From Glandiceps talaboti (taxonomy: Eukaryota; Hemichordata; Enteropneusta; Spengelidae), in contig NC_135554.1 in assembly GCF_964340395.1 (NCBI RefSeq), positions 21,032,592 through 21,096,591 of the forward strand: a stretch of 64,000 bases of DNA, read 5' to 3'. Numbering within the stretch: position 1 is the first letter of the stretch; every line of letters starts with the position of its first letter. The position numbers were made by a program, and so were the translations under genes. Under the pieces are notes generated by a model, which worked only from the letters and a program-made list of their open reading frames with translations, was not told the DNA's origin and ran no database searches. This document shows, piece by piece, positions 39,380-62,709 of the stretch.

Positions 39380-39470
39380 GAATTTTGCAACATATTCCTT
39401 CATGATGGGCCCTGTAATGTGGGTTATAGGCCCTGTAATGTGGGTTAATGTGCCAACCTCTCCAATATTC
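39380..39470 (+). repeat. GGCCCTGTAATGTGGGTTA repeat, copy 1
   Basis: AACAAGCTATGTTG ... TCATGATGGGCCCTGTAATGTGGG ... GTGCCAACCTCT resembles 49388-49470 (AACAAGCTATGGTCC ... GGCCCTGTAATGTGGGG ... GTGCCAAACTCT). Within this copy GGCCCTGTAATGTGGGTTA is itself duplicated. Family unknown. Confidence 0.55.
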
Positions 39471-40839
39471 CTGTGTAATTTACTCTTACGTTTTATCAAA
39501 CCTCATAACAACAAATTCGAAGTTTTAACTGCACCAAAAATGGTATTAGAGGGCACAGTGAAAATCACATGTTCTATTGAAGATGGATATATTTTTTCTA
39601 AATGATAGATAGTGTTGCATTGTGCAGAAACTTGCAAATCTTTCATTATCATCAAGGAACAATGTTTGGTGTGTCTACCCTGTCGATTCAACAAAAGTTT
39701 TAGAGAACCAGGTGTCAAATTCCAAGCTAACGAACTACTTCAACTTACTGTCAAAGTACATGTTTTCTTAACAGGTACATTTTACAGACAGTTACAAATA
39801 TCATTTACAACTTGCTGTACTTGCATATTATCAGTTCCAAATGTTATACTTACAAAAAAAAAAATTTTGTAAGACATAGGAGGAGTAATTGCATTCCTTT
39901 GGTCCTTGCTTTACAAGAGTTAGTTCATCAGCTCAAAACAAAAAATGTGAAATAAGTTGTCTACTGGGAGTAAGTAGAGTGCCATTTGAAATGACAAGGG
40001 TATGGACAGAATGACTACTGTATAAAGGTCATTTATCCTGGTGCAACAAACACAGAGACTGTACTCTTCATATCTTTTATAGCAAATGTCAGCTTCTTTT
40101 AGTATCAGCAGTAAACCAGAACAAAAACAGCTTGAATCTTTCCAAGCACAAAATGATGAGATATAAAGTTAGGAAACCATGTGCTATCCATCTATACATA
40201 ATACATGTAAGTGCAATGCACATTGAGGCACCATGAGGAAACACATAATGCATATAATTTAGTATATGTAGCGGATCGAAACAAAAATGAAAGTACAGAC
40301 AAAAAGAAATATATAGAAAAAATTGGAAGAGGGAAAGACAGAAGAGCACAAGGCCCAAGAATATGTTGTGTACCCTAGCCTGTCTTGTTACCCAAACAAA
40401 AGTAAGGAGACAAGTAGCATTTGGGTTAGAGTGGTTAGAGTACAGGTTACATTGGTAAACTGATTGTTAGAGTTTATCCAATGCAAAATAGTTATCACAA
40501 GAAATTCTGGGGTCAGTTCTCTTCAGGTGTGCTGGAAAAAGAATGAAAGAAAGAAAAGGAGAGAGAGAGAGAGTGAGAGAGAACTATTACAATTATTATC
40601 AAGGTACTCTCCACTAATGCTTGCATTACAAAATCAAGATTCAAGGTAACAGAAAGACTAAGAGAAATAGGCAAGAAGTATCAACATCATTTGGCAAAAA
40701 TTGACCTTTCTATAAATATTTGGGGATGAATTGAGTGTATTGTGCCAGGATAACGTAACCATTCACTTGTATAACTGAGCACTTTAAGATATCTACATAC
40801 AGTACCAAGGAGTTTATACTACTACAATGGAAGACTTAA

Positions 40840-52695
<11,856 letters not shown>

Positions 52696-53088
52696 TTCGT
52701 AATTTTGTAGTTAGCACTTGAAGTAAATATGCTTAAGAACAGAATTTAGACTGTCATAAATATCACAACATCGACGAACATAGCATCTTAATGACCTGAA
52801 CTGTAGATGTACTTCCTGGAAAAAGTGTTTATCTGACATCGGATATTTTCGGTTTGTGTCGGGTCTCAACGATATTTTATGTTTATTGCATTTCATTCCA
52901 AAATACTAACATATTTATAGTCAAAAAACTAATATACCCCAAGAGTATAAAGCGATTCATTTTCATCAAAACATCTTTGACAATAATCATATTTTCTTGG
53001 TTGGAAAGGCATGACGCGGAGATAGACGAACATTACCGATTCATCGTACACTTGAATGCCCCGGAAGTAATAACTTTACATGTCAAAC
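52696..53088. promoter_or_regulatory. Bidirectional PAIP1/BRIX1 promoter region
   Basis: The two start codons face away from each other with 393 bp between them, leaving room only for short leaders and a shared promoter. ACTTCCTGG at 52811-52819 and CCGGAAGT at 53061-53068 are ETS-type motifs in opposite orientations, typical of TATA-less housekeeping promoters. No TATA box is evident. That the promoter is truly shared is inference from spacing. Confidence 0.6.
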
Positions 53089-56000
53089 ATGGCGAAACGC
53101 AAGAGAATCGATGACCCACCGAAGAAAAACACAAAAAGGCCTAAGAAGAACAGGAGAAAAGCGATGAAAGTAGCCAACAAGAATAAATCTATCAAAAAGC
53201 CTGAAGGGGAGCAAATCAAAAAGGTAAGTAATAGCGTGAATTATTGTTTAAGGCAACCATATCGACGATTGCTTTGAACACGTGGATCCGAGACCGAGTG
53301 TACATCATTACATGTACTACATCTACATACCATATACCCGACGGTCTTGTTGTTGAAATTAACGTGCACACAGGGCAGGGAATGCTGACACAATTTACAA
53401 CACAGAATTTATCATACAACCACAGTGAATAAATAGTGATTGTCAAATATCACAAGTATTTAAGTACTCTATTTACAAGCGATCTAATTTGTTGCACTAT
53501 GGCAGTATCACCCACGTGGGTGAAGTGGGCGATGCAGAAATCTCACACTATCATGGTATGATTTTTCCCCCAGAAGAAATGGACAAACAAGACCCGTGTT
53601 TTGATCTTTGCGTCAAGAGGAATATCGTACAGAGGAAGGCATTTGATGAACGATCTCAGAACAATAATGCCACATTCTAAACCAGGTAAATAGCCAGGAT
53701 TTGTCGTGTCTCAATTGGTTTTACAAAATGTATACTTTGAGAAGTGAAGAGATGGAAACACTAAAAGTAGTAAATGGTAGTTAAGTTTCTGAATATTTAT
53801 ATTTTTTATGTTTGCTATATATTTTGTCATTGTTTTTGTTAGTATGTGTTACTTACATGGATGTATGTTTCTTACCCCCATTCTTTGTAGATGTCAAGAT
53901 GGCTAAGAGAGATGGCTTATTTACAATTAATGAGGTATTGTACATGATGTATATCATAACATTTTCTAACGAATTTTTGCGAAAGTTGTCAAATGGACAT
54001 TCACACTTTCCACTGACAGAAAGAAAGGAATGCAATTGATATTTACCAGGGGTGTGTGTTATGAATAATTTGTATGAATATTAAGCTCACCTGGACAGGG
54101 AAATATCGTAACAAATAGATGACTCTAGCTTTGTTGCATACATGTAGTCTGCTCAGAAATTCTAATTGAGGTTACAAACAACAGAAAAGAAATCCACACG
54201 TACATACCTTCATGCCTTGCTACTGTAAAAAACAGATCAGAATCAAATTTCTGACACTCACTTTAAGTTTGCCATTCTTTATCATATTTTTGTGCACCTC
54301 TTTTCCATCATAACAAAACTGATGTATAATTTCTCTTACAGATTTGTGAAATGAAGAACTGTAGTAAAGTACTTTTCTTTGAGGCAAAGAAGAAAAAGGA
54401 TCTTTATATGTGGTAAGTAAAAACTAAGATGTAGCAGCCATGGGAAAATGGTGTGTCTTCAGTTTTTGAAGAGATTTATACAGATTTCTTATTAAAGTAA
54501 ATGAAACTAATGAATGGTACCTAGGCAGCAGAGTTATTTACCGTAATTTGTTTTCTTTTTGCAAATTCAGTTATTGTGGACAGTGGGGAAATTAAAATAT
54601 TGTCATCTTGGTCAACAGAAGTGGCATATAGCAGGATAGAAACTAAAACATTGTAAAATTTTTACCAGTACATGTGATCAGTACCATGTATGTAAAAACA
54701 GTATTATCACTGACGATAAGATCATTCAACCAACATAAAGTCTGTCCTTTTATCTATATCAGAGTAGTATTGAATATTGAAAAAAATGTTGTGATTTCCA
54801 GTATTGAGATTATAACAGATACGATAAAGTCCACACCTGCACTACCACAGATTATTATATATGTACCAGTGATTGCACTTGTGCGCATGTGTACTAGTGG
54901 TATTTTCATTGCAGTGTAATATCAAAAACATTATTGAATACCAGCATGCAAATGAGGGCACAGTTATTCATTGTACACAAAAGCATGTGATTGCACAGTA
55001 TCTTTTATTTTGGAAATTTGCTGTTGTGGATAAATATATGTAATAACTTAATCCCTGTGTGAGTTCCAGTGATGTTTGCACTTGCGCATACAGTGTTTTC
55101 TGCTGCACTTTCACTTGCTATGCTCATGAAAGTAACTACCACAGAAAATAGTACAAGCACTCGTGCATATACCCTGATTATACCACGCTTGCACTTGTGT
55201 GCCATGAAGTTCTGTAAGGGTATTTGCTAAGATTTGGGAAGCCTGGTAATGGAGGGGTTAATCTGGTTTAATTTGCATAGACATGTATCCTTTGTACCAT
55301 GTTTTTAGTAGGCAACTTACATAGATTACATAAACTCACTTACTCAACAACAAAAATAATGTTAACCATACCATAATTGTATTACAAATGTCATGCCCTT
55401 TAATATGGAATCACTTCTATTGCAGGATGTCAAATATTCCACATGGACCGTCAGCAAAGTTTTTAGTAGAAAATAGTGAGTAATATTTTTTACATGAAAT
55501 CACTCCTTGCAATGCTGATTTGTGCTTTTGTTGCACAGTGACTTACTACTCTATAACGTTGAAGTTTCTTTTGAGGTAAAAAGTAGTAATAAAGGATCAA
55601 GATCACAAAAGACTTGTATAGAGATAACTATGTACTTTGTAAACTGATAAACCTACAAAGGTTTCTTCCTCAAATTTGAGGTTTGGTAACCATGGTAACA
55701 TGTAAGGTGGAAATCTGGTAAAACTTACACTTAGATTTAAGCATGTATTGAACCATATTTCTTGTGGGAACCCTACTGAAAACTTCAGAACATGAGTATA
55801 GTTCATATAACAAAAATATATCAAAATATTTGCTTCATTCTGCATCTGTTGTGTATATGTCACACACATCATGTTTATTTTTGTTTCAAACTTCAACTTT
55901 CAGTTCATACTCTTGATGAGCTTAAGATGACTGGTAATTGTTTGAAGGGATCAAGACCTATTTTATCATTTGACTCATCATTTGAAGAGCTACCACACTA

Positions 56001-59000
56001 CAGTGTACTCAAAGAACTTTTCACACAGGTAAGTATTTTTTCAACTCTGTCAACTGAGGGCGCTACACATAATTAGTATCGGTGCTTCACTCCTATTATG
56101 GTAATCACAGTTGACATTTATTCTCTGCAACAAAATCTATCATGTATTAGTTTTTCATTTGGACATGCATTTCTAACTTTTTTTCATGCGTAACATTTAC
56201 ATATGTCTAGAGTAATATAAAGACAGTTTCATATATTTTTAAAAACATGAACAATAAAATTGAAAAAAAGACTATTTGTATTTGCCACATAATGTAACAA
56301 TTGTTTTCACAGAGTAAAAGAAGTAGATCCCTTTTTTGAGAAAAATGTTTATTTTCCCTCGCACTCTGAGAAAGGTTTGCCTTTATTTGCATATGATTTG
56401 CATACAGGCATGAAATTCTCGGTGTTGTACCACAGAGCAAAATACCACTAGTTTGCACATACACCAGTGCATTTAATCACTTGTACATATATTTAATATC
56501 CTTTGTTTTTGTAATTGCAGTGATATAAATGTAAAGATATAATAGGATAATTGTGTCACATTGGTACCACATGTATTTACACTTTGTTGTCATAGACTTG
56601 TTTAGCTTTAGACTTAATATAATGCTTTAACAAAAAGACTTAGAAAAATGCCTATGGAGTTCAATGCTATGTAACAGCTTGCTGGTCAGCCGACACACCA
56701 TTTCATTTTTCATTGCTATGTGTAATTCATTGTGACACAGTGTTTGTGGTGTTTACTTTCATATTTGTACCTGCCTAAGTGTTAAAGGATTAACCCTAGT
56801 CACGCCTGTGTTGGCATTAAAATGTCAATACTCAATATTTTGTTCAAAGTGAGCAGCTTAATATGTTATATATTTTGCCAACTGTAGAAATAGGAATTAA
56901 ATGTGTAAATAGTCAAATGATTCCACAGTTTGAATTAGCAATTTGCATGTCGTGGAAATCATATCTGCGAAAACTAAAATTCATACAACACATGAAATTT
57001 CTTTGCTGAAACCATTAATAAGTACCTGTGAAAGTTTTACTTCAATTAGTAATCATTTCCAACAGTTTTCACTTGTTTGTAAGAATAATTTGAATCAGTG
57101 GGGCAATTATTATGTAGGCTTTATGTTAATCCTCAATATTTCATCCTACATAGAATGGGACATTGAAGAGTAAATGAAAAACGCAGACATTATTTGGTCA
57201 ACAGAATGGTAATTGCCAGAATGTAATTTCCTGTAGGAAACCTGTGTATTGCATAATTCTGTATTGCCAAAGGCAGTCAATCTCTGTTGATGATGTTGGT
57301 GCATCAATGATTTTTGTCTCTTCATTCATAAAATTTTAACTCTTGCTGTCATTTGTGGCAGCATTACTGAAATGTATATCTAAAACACTATTCATTCAAC
57401 CTCATTCATAAACTTAACCATATCACAAAGACCTTTAAAACTAAATATAAAATGCAGTCTGAATGAACAGAAAAGTTTATGCAATGATGTATGTTTTTGA
57501 CAAAGACAACTGGATGGTCTTTGCAAAACCGTATACATGGTTTTAAAAACATTGACTAATTTTAACCCTTCACCAGAGTTCACGCTAGCGCTCGCCACAG
57601 TCGCAAAATGCGAATAAAATTCCTAATTGGCGGAAAAAAATGATAACGTTGTCGCCACGGTGCCGATTGTATAATTTGCTGCTGTCAATGGAAGTTTTCA
57701 GAGCCTCGTCTGCCCTATTCGCGGTTGTATCATTCCACGATCATTCCAGCGGGCACCTTTTTATAATGCGTTCCCCAGAACGTGTTCTCGCCAAAATTAG
57801 CGTCAAAATCCCAGCACAGATTTGCGTCTTTTCCAAATTTGATACACTCGACATGTACAGATGTACACAAAATACATTTCAAATGTTTACAAATTACATG
57901 CATGCTGTACATGTCATTCTTCCGCACATTGTATACACGTACACACACTGACACAGCTTGTACTTCCAAAATGTCACAATAACATTTATATGCAACAATA
58001 TTGTACACAGTGATTTAATGTTATCTTTCTGGGCTTTCGATTTTCCATGTAATCACTCTCTGGAAATATATGAGCCCTGGCCCTTCTCGGAGTCTGTACA
58101 ACGATACAGAGTACAGTGCTATGGACACAGCACTGCAGTACTTACACAAACTAAGTTCCAACTTCCGTGACATGAATGACAGCGTTAACTTTCAACTTGA
58201 CAGAGACACGTTTGATAATATTTTATGTTGCTGAAGAGAACTGTTAACTTGGTATACACCTAGAGATTCGTTTATTCTTCAAGTTCAACGATGCCTTAAA
58301 AATTACGCGTGTGAAACCATGCTCACGCAACGCCTTGAGAGCATGTACTAAATTTGGTAAATTTACGTAATGCCTTCGATCTTGTAGGAAAGCTCAAAAA
58401 GAAAGTTGAAGTTTTAGTGAGAATGAAATGGTGACGTGACGGTTTGAATTTATCTGAGTGAAGTTTTCAGCATAGACTGTCTGCCGATGTGGTCTTAGAC
58501 TCTATTTGATCATCTCTTTGCCCATGAATGGAAGGGGCTTTGCTGTAATGGCTGTCATATTGATGCAAACCCTGTTTAACCAGTCTGTTAATAAGTAACA
58601 AATCACGTGGATAGATAATGATAACAGCACATAGTTTCTAAACTACCCAAGACATACTCTCCACGTCAGGAAATGGCCATGGAGCACATGAAACTGTTTA
58701 TATGTTTTCCATACGTTGGGTCATATTCAAATTTTACAGGTCACACTGCACTAAGAGGTTTAGCTGATAATTACAAGCCAGAACTGTGACTGCATGCTGT
58801 GTTCCACAACTTCAAAGCACTAACCAAATATTTGCTAACAATAAGCCCATGCCAATCTTGTTTCTATTCACATAACAAATGTAGACTGTGTGGCTAATAA
58901 GATGCCTCTGTGGCTAAAAAAAAATGTGTATTTTTCGCCACAAATGAAGATTGTGGCTATTAGTTTTAAAATCCTAGCGCTAACTCTGCTTCACAGAGCA

Positions 59001-59450
59001 TAATTATTTTGAAAATTGAATTATAAAAGAAAAGCAAAATGTCACAATTAAACTTAAACCCCAAAATAGCATTATATAACTTTTTTTTCAAAAAGATGTG
59101 TAATTCAAATCAAGCTTCTTGAAAAATTCAATTGAGGTGTGAAACTAGTCAAATATTCAGGTTGTTTTAGTACTCATTTACTAATAATTATATAATTACT
59201 GTTTGCAGACATTCAGCACACCATACCATCATCCCAAGAGTCAGCCATTTGTAGACCATGTGTATAATTTTGCTGTGGGTGATAATAGAATATGGTTTAG
59301 GAATTACCAGGTAAGTGAAATGACTGTGATTTTGAGTAAGCAAAGCATGAGTGTTGTATTCTTTACAGGAACACATACACATTCTGTATGTATGTATGTA
59401 TGTATGTATGTATGTATGTATGTATGTATGCATGCATGCATGCATGCATG

Positions 59451-59529
<79 letters not shown>

Positions 59530-61352
59530 ATGTATGTATGTATGTATGTGTGTGTGTATGTATGTATGTATGTATGTGTATGTATGTAGTGTCTGTCAGT
59601 AGTGAAACAGTGAGTTGTGAAGAAGAAACTAGGTTCTCAACTAGCTCTCCAGAATAAGATTCAGAATACACATTCATCATATATGTACATACCCATCTTT
59701 ATTCCCAACATTTATACTGTGAACAGTTTGTCAGTAAGCTTCAAGTTCATATTGTTTTTGATATTATGTACTGATAATCAATAATTAACCCATTTGCAGT
59801 TAGAAAGAAAATCATTCCATCAATGTTCTGATATCCTGAAGCTTAACTTTGGTAGCCTTGAAAAGTATTACACCTCAATCTCATTAAGTGAGTTGTATAT
59901 TGAAATGTTAAAGGCTTTTCAGCTCTGTGTATCCTGTTTTTAATTACTCTGCTGAGCTGCAATGAACCACTGGATTAGCCATTCAGGTTTTCTTGTAGTC
60001 TGCCTGACACAGCTACTGTTCTTAATTGCATTGTATACTGTATACAAAAAAAAAAGGCTTATCATGGTGTGAATCAATAGCTTCTCAATATCTTCGGTAG
60101 AATGAAGTAGTCCAATACAAACTATCAGTTTTTGTTCATAAAGCTTTCAACACTCGTACTAGTTTTGTTCAGAAAACATAGATGTATATGTTCTCCCCTG
60201 TCATATTTTTACCTTTAATTATTTTTCCGTTAATTATTAGTAGAATGATATTCAGTTCTTTGTTCTTTTTGTCTTCTCTACTGTTATGTAAAATGTTTTG
60301 TGCGATGGGCTGAGGCCTTAGCATTTGAAATAAACTACATTGTATATTTTAAAAAAAATATCTTCGGTGATCTTAAACCTTTTCCATAGAGTATCTTTTT
60401 ATGTCAGCAAATAGTTTCATATCTTCGAAACAGTTTTGTACATTTAGAGGTTGATTAATTTCTCTGATTACAGATTATAGAAGAAGATGGTTCCCTAGCA
60501 GAAATTGGACCAAGATTTGTTTTAAATTTGATTAAAATCTTTGGTGGTAGTTTTGTTGGCCCCACCTTGTATGAGAACCCTCACTATCAATCACCAAATG
60601 CAGTAAGTTAAACATACAGTATAAGTTAATTAAAATTGGGGGCTGTTGGTTACTTTACATACAGTGGGCTGGCGGTTACTTTAAATACAGTATTCTTTAT
60701 GAACAAAGTACATGTAATTTCAGAACACCCTTTTGGTTTCATAAAAATCACTCTGAATTCCTCCAATGTATGCAAGTATGGTAGCAAAGTAACCATCATA
60801 CCTCAGCATTCTTCTTTCCTGGTTTCCAACTGGCAACTGTGGAAGATGTTACTGGATTCTTAGACTTCTTAAGGAAAAACTTCTGGGAGAAATTGCTGAA
60901 ATCTGTGATGTAAATGTATTGTTTTACTAAAACATACTACAAATAAATGTACCTACATTTTGTAAATATTTTTTATGATGCTCTGAAGACCAAATTTTGA
61001 TGAAGAACATGATACAAGTGTAAAAACAGTTGCCTGGCAGAACTATTGAAAAAAGTTAGTTGTGAAGTAAAAAATGATGCTATTTATTCCTTTTTGTACC
61101 CAGAATTGAAAGAAGACTCGGTGTATGAAGTAATTTATTTCTTGTTTAATTTTGCAGCAACGTAGAGAACTCAAGAAAGTGGCGTCATACAAATACCAGA
61201 ATCGTGTTGATTCTAAACTATCACTAGAAGTTAGACGACAAGAAACTAAAGACAAGACATATAAATCAGATGTTACAGATGAAGTATTCTATACGATTAG
61301 ACCAGAAGATGCCCAGGGACAAGAGAAAACTACATTTTATAGAAAAGAATAA
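53089..61352 (+). CDS. BRIX1: Ribosome biogenesis protein BRX1 homolog, nine coding exons
   Basis: Exons: 53089-53223, 53574-53685, 53891-53934, 54342-54412, 55426-55475, 55904-56028, 59209-59310, 60474-60602, 61158-61352. All are GT-AG and in frame, giving 320 aa. An in-frame Met three codons upstream (53080) would add MSN. Residues 1-45 are Lys/Arg-rich and probably nucleolar targeting. The Brix domain follows from about 48: RVLIFASRGISYRGRHLMND, MPHSKPD, ICEMKNCSKVLFFEAKKKKD, LYMWMSNIPHGPSAKFLVEN, ELKMTGNCLKGSRPILSFD, YHHPKSQPFVDHVYNF, NRIWFRNYQIIEEDG, EIGPRFVLNLIKIFGGSF, TLYENPHYQSPN. These match human BRIX1 closely. The family acts in the nucleolus in early 60S assembly and 27S pre-rRNA processing. 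The protein lacks most of the basic C-terminal tail of the 353-aa human protein, ending FYRKE. Confidence 0.97.
54840..54920. repeat. Partial relative of the GCAGTGTTTTCTG foldback repeat
   Basis: CCAGTGATTGCACTTGTGCGCATG resembles the edge CCAGTGATGTTTGCACTTGCGC of the copy at 55066. Fragment only. Confidence 0.35.
55070..55215. repeat. GCAGTGTTTTCTGCTGCA foldback repeat, copy 2
   Basis: ACAGTGTTTTCTGCTGCAC, TTTCACTTGCTATGCTCATG and GCACTTGTGTGCCATGAAGT correspond block by block to 45380-45515. Lies in BRIX1 intron 4. Confidence 0.75.
57574..58988. mobile_element. 1.4-kb candidate DNA transposon remnant, non-autonomous
   Basis: The left end CAGAGTTCACGCTAGCGC and the right end (minus strand) CAGAGTTAGCGCTAGG form imperfect inverted termini. 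CTTCAC flanks both sides (57568-57573 and 58989-58994) as a possible target duplication. GCCACAAATGAAGATTGTGGC near the right end is a small hairpin. The CpG content looks higher than in the surrounding intron. No recognisable transposase frame. It occupies much of BRIX1 intron 6. Confidence 0.5.
59386..59590. repeat. (GTAT)n-(GCAT)n-(GT)n composite microsatellite
   Basis: (TATG)n with an internal (CATG)n block near 59429-59450 and (GT)n near 59487-59512. BRIX1 intron 7, starting 75 bp after the exon 7 donor. Confidence 0.97.
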
Positions 61353-61820
61353 AGAATTAATTATGATAGTGTTTGAAATAACCGCACAAATGCTTACCTT
61401 CAACCAACTTTCTGTCAGTAATAATTTTCAGTTATTTATGTCATAATATGTCTTCAGGCTGAGAAGTCATTCCAAGTACCTTTCATTTGTACAAGTATAA
61501 ACAGAGAATGATGAATGGCATCTGGTGTTGTAACTACATGTGTACCAAAAACTGCAAATTGGTCAATATTATTGCAAGAAGTTTTACCAGAAGGCATTGT
61601 GAGTTTCTATGTCTTAATGAGATTACACATTTGGAGACCATATAGGCCTCAAAGCATAACAAAATGTATTCCAGTCATCCAGGTATGTGATGTATACACA
61701 CAGCTGCTCAGTGTGTGTACTTTGATGTAAAAGAGATTACATTCTTTTAGTGTAAGCACTGGTTTCTTAATGTAACTAGCAATTTACTTTTTTTTCAAAT
61801 AAAATACAGAATATTCACAT
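61353..61820 (+). other. Probable BRIX1 3' UTR with poly(A) signal
   Basis: AATAAA at 61798-61803 lies about 445 bp past the stop. Another AATAAA overlaps the stop codon itself (61348-61353) and is too early to serve as the signal. The UTR assignment is inferred. Confidence 0.5.
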
Positions 61821-62149
61821 TACTTCTGGTTAACACTATCCTCTTGCCTGTATGGTGTTTTCGTTGTCCCCTGTTCAAGTATACTATTCAATTTATAGAA
61901 GTATAAGTGATGGGAGTAGTGAGTGGCCTGGTATTAGTTTTAGCACAACTGAACTGAGGTTCAATAGGGCATGGTGAAGTGTGTACGTGTCCATGTCCAT
62001 GGCAGTTTGTGTTTGGTAGAGATGTTCCTGTTGTAATATGGTTGTAAATGATTTAAAACCAGGTAATCTGTTCACTCTGAGATGCAGAATAGGCAAGCAT
62101 ATGTATTTTTAGTCAAAGCGTGTTCTTGGAGAATTCCTGGTAGATAGAA

Positions 62150-62182
62150 TAGCTTTATTATTATTATTATATTATTATTATA

Positions 62183-62216
<34 letters not shown>

Positions 62217-62700
62217 GTTATTATAAAATATCTTTATTTGGGTGACACTCAACGTTTGACAGTGAAGGGTTGGCTTCTGCCACTTGATGCCCTCCTACAT
62301 TGATGGTGGCATCTTAAAAATCAATATGTACATACAAAAGATGAAGATAAACACATTGAGTCAATGTACACTATCTCGACATACAAAGTAACACAGGTAG
62401 CAAAATTGTTTCTATGTTTTCAGTGTTGAAAAATTTTGGCCTGCTTTACATATTCAGGTAGTGAGTTCCAGAGAATTCAACCCCTGAGTGAATTTGCGGA
62501 GAGCATAGTTGGTACTGATGTTTCTGCAGGGTGTCTACATGATACATTTTAAAAGTAAGACGATCTGATCACTGTTATGTGCAATCAAGCCTGAACTGAG
62601 TAAATTCTTTTTGTAATGTAAAAGTGAACTGACTGTAGGATACTCAGTTGTGCTCCAATGGACGCTATATTGTACTCGAGCATGTCTGAATTACGTTTAC
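62150..62700 (-). mobile_element. 5'-truncated LINE (C-terminal RT region and 3' UTR)
   Basis: On the minus strand, one frame at about 62420-62535 reads RHPAETSVPTMLSANSLRG, stop, ILWNSLPEYVKQAKIF. WNSLP followed by a basic helix is the hallmark C-terminus of many non-LTR reverse-transcriptase ORFs. Several in-frame stops show that it is dead. A 3' UTR follows, ending GTCACCCAAATAAAGATATT and an (ATA/ATT)n tail at about 62155-62215. A second copy of the tail is at 40975-41110. Confidence 0.75.
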
Positions 62701-62709
62701 AGCAGTATA

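Larger units (their letters stand above)
35165..40839 (-). other. Possible long 3' UTR of PAIP1
   Basis: No exon is visible between the PAIP1 stop (40840) and about 35.1 kb. TTTATT near 35177 gives AATAAA on the minus strand, followed by TTGTATTTTGTGAAGCC, a plausible cleavage region. Nearer AATAAA sequences also exist (about 37692, 38635, 39006), so the true end may be much closer. The stretch contains a SINE at about 38935-39210 and other repeats. The UTR assignment is inference. Confidence 0.3.
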
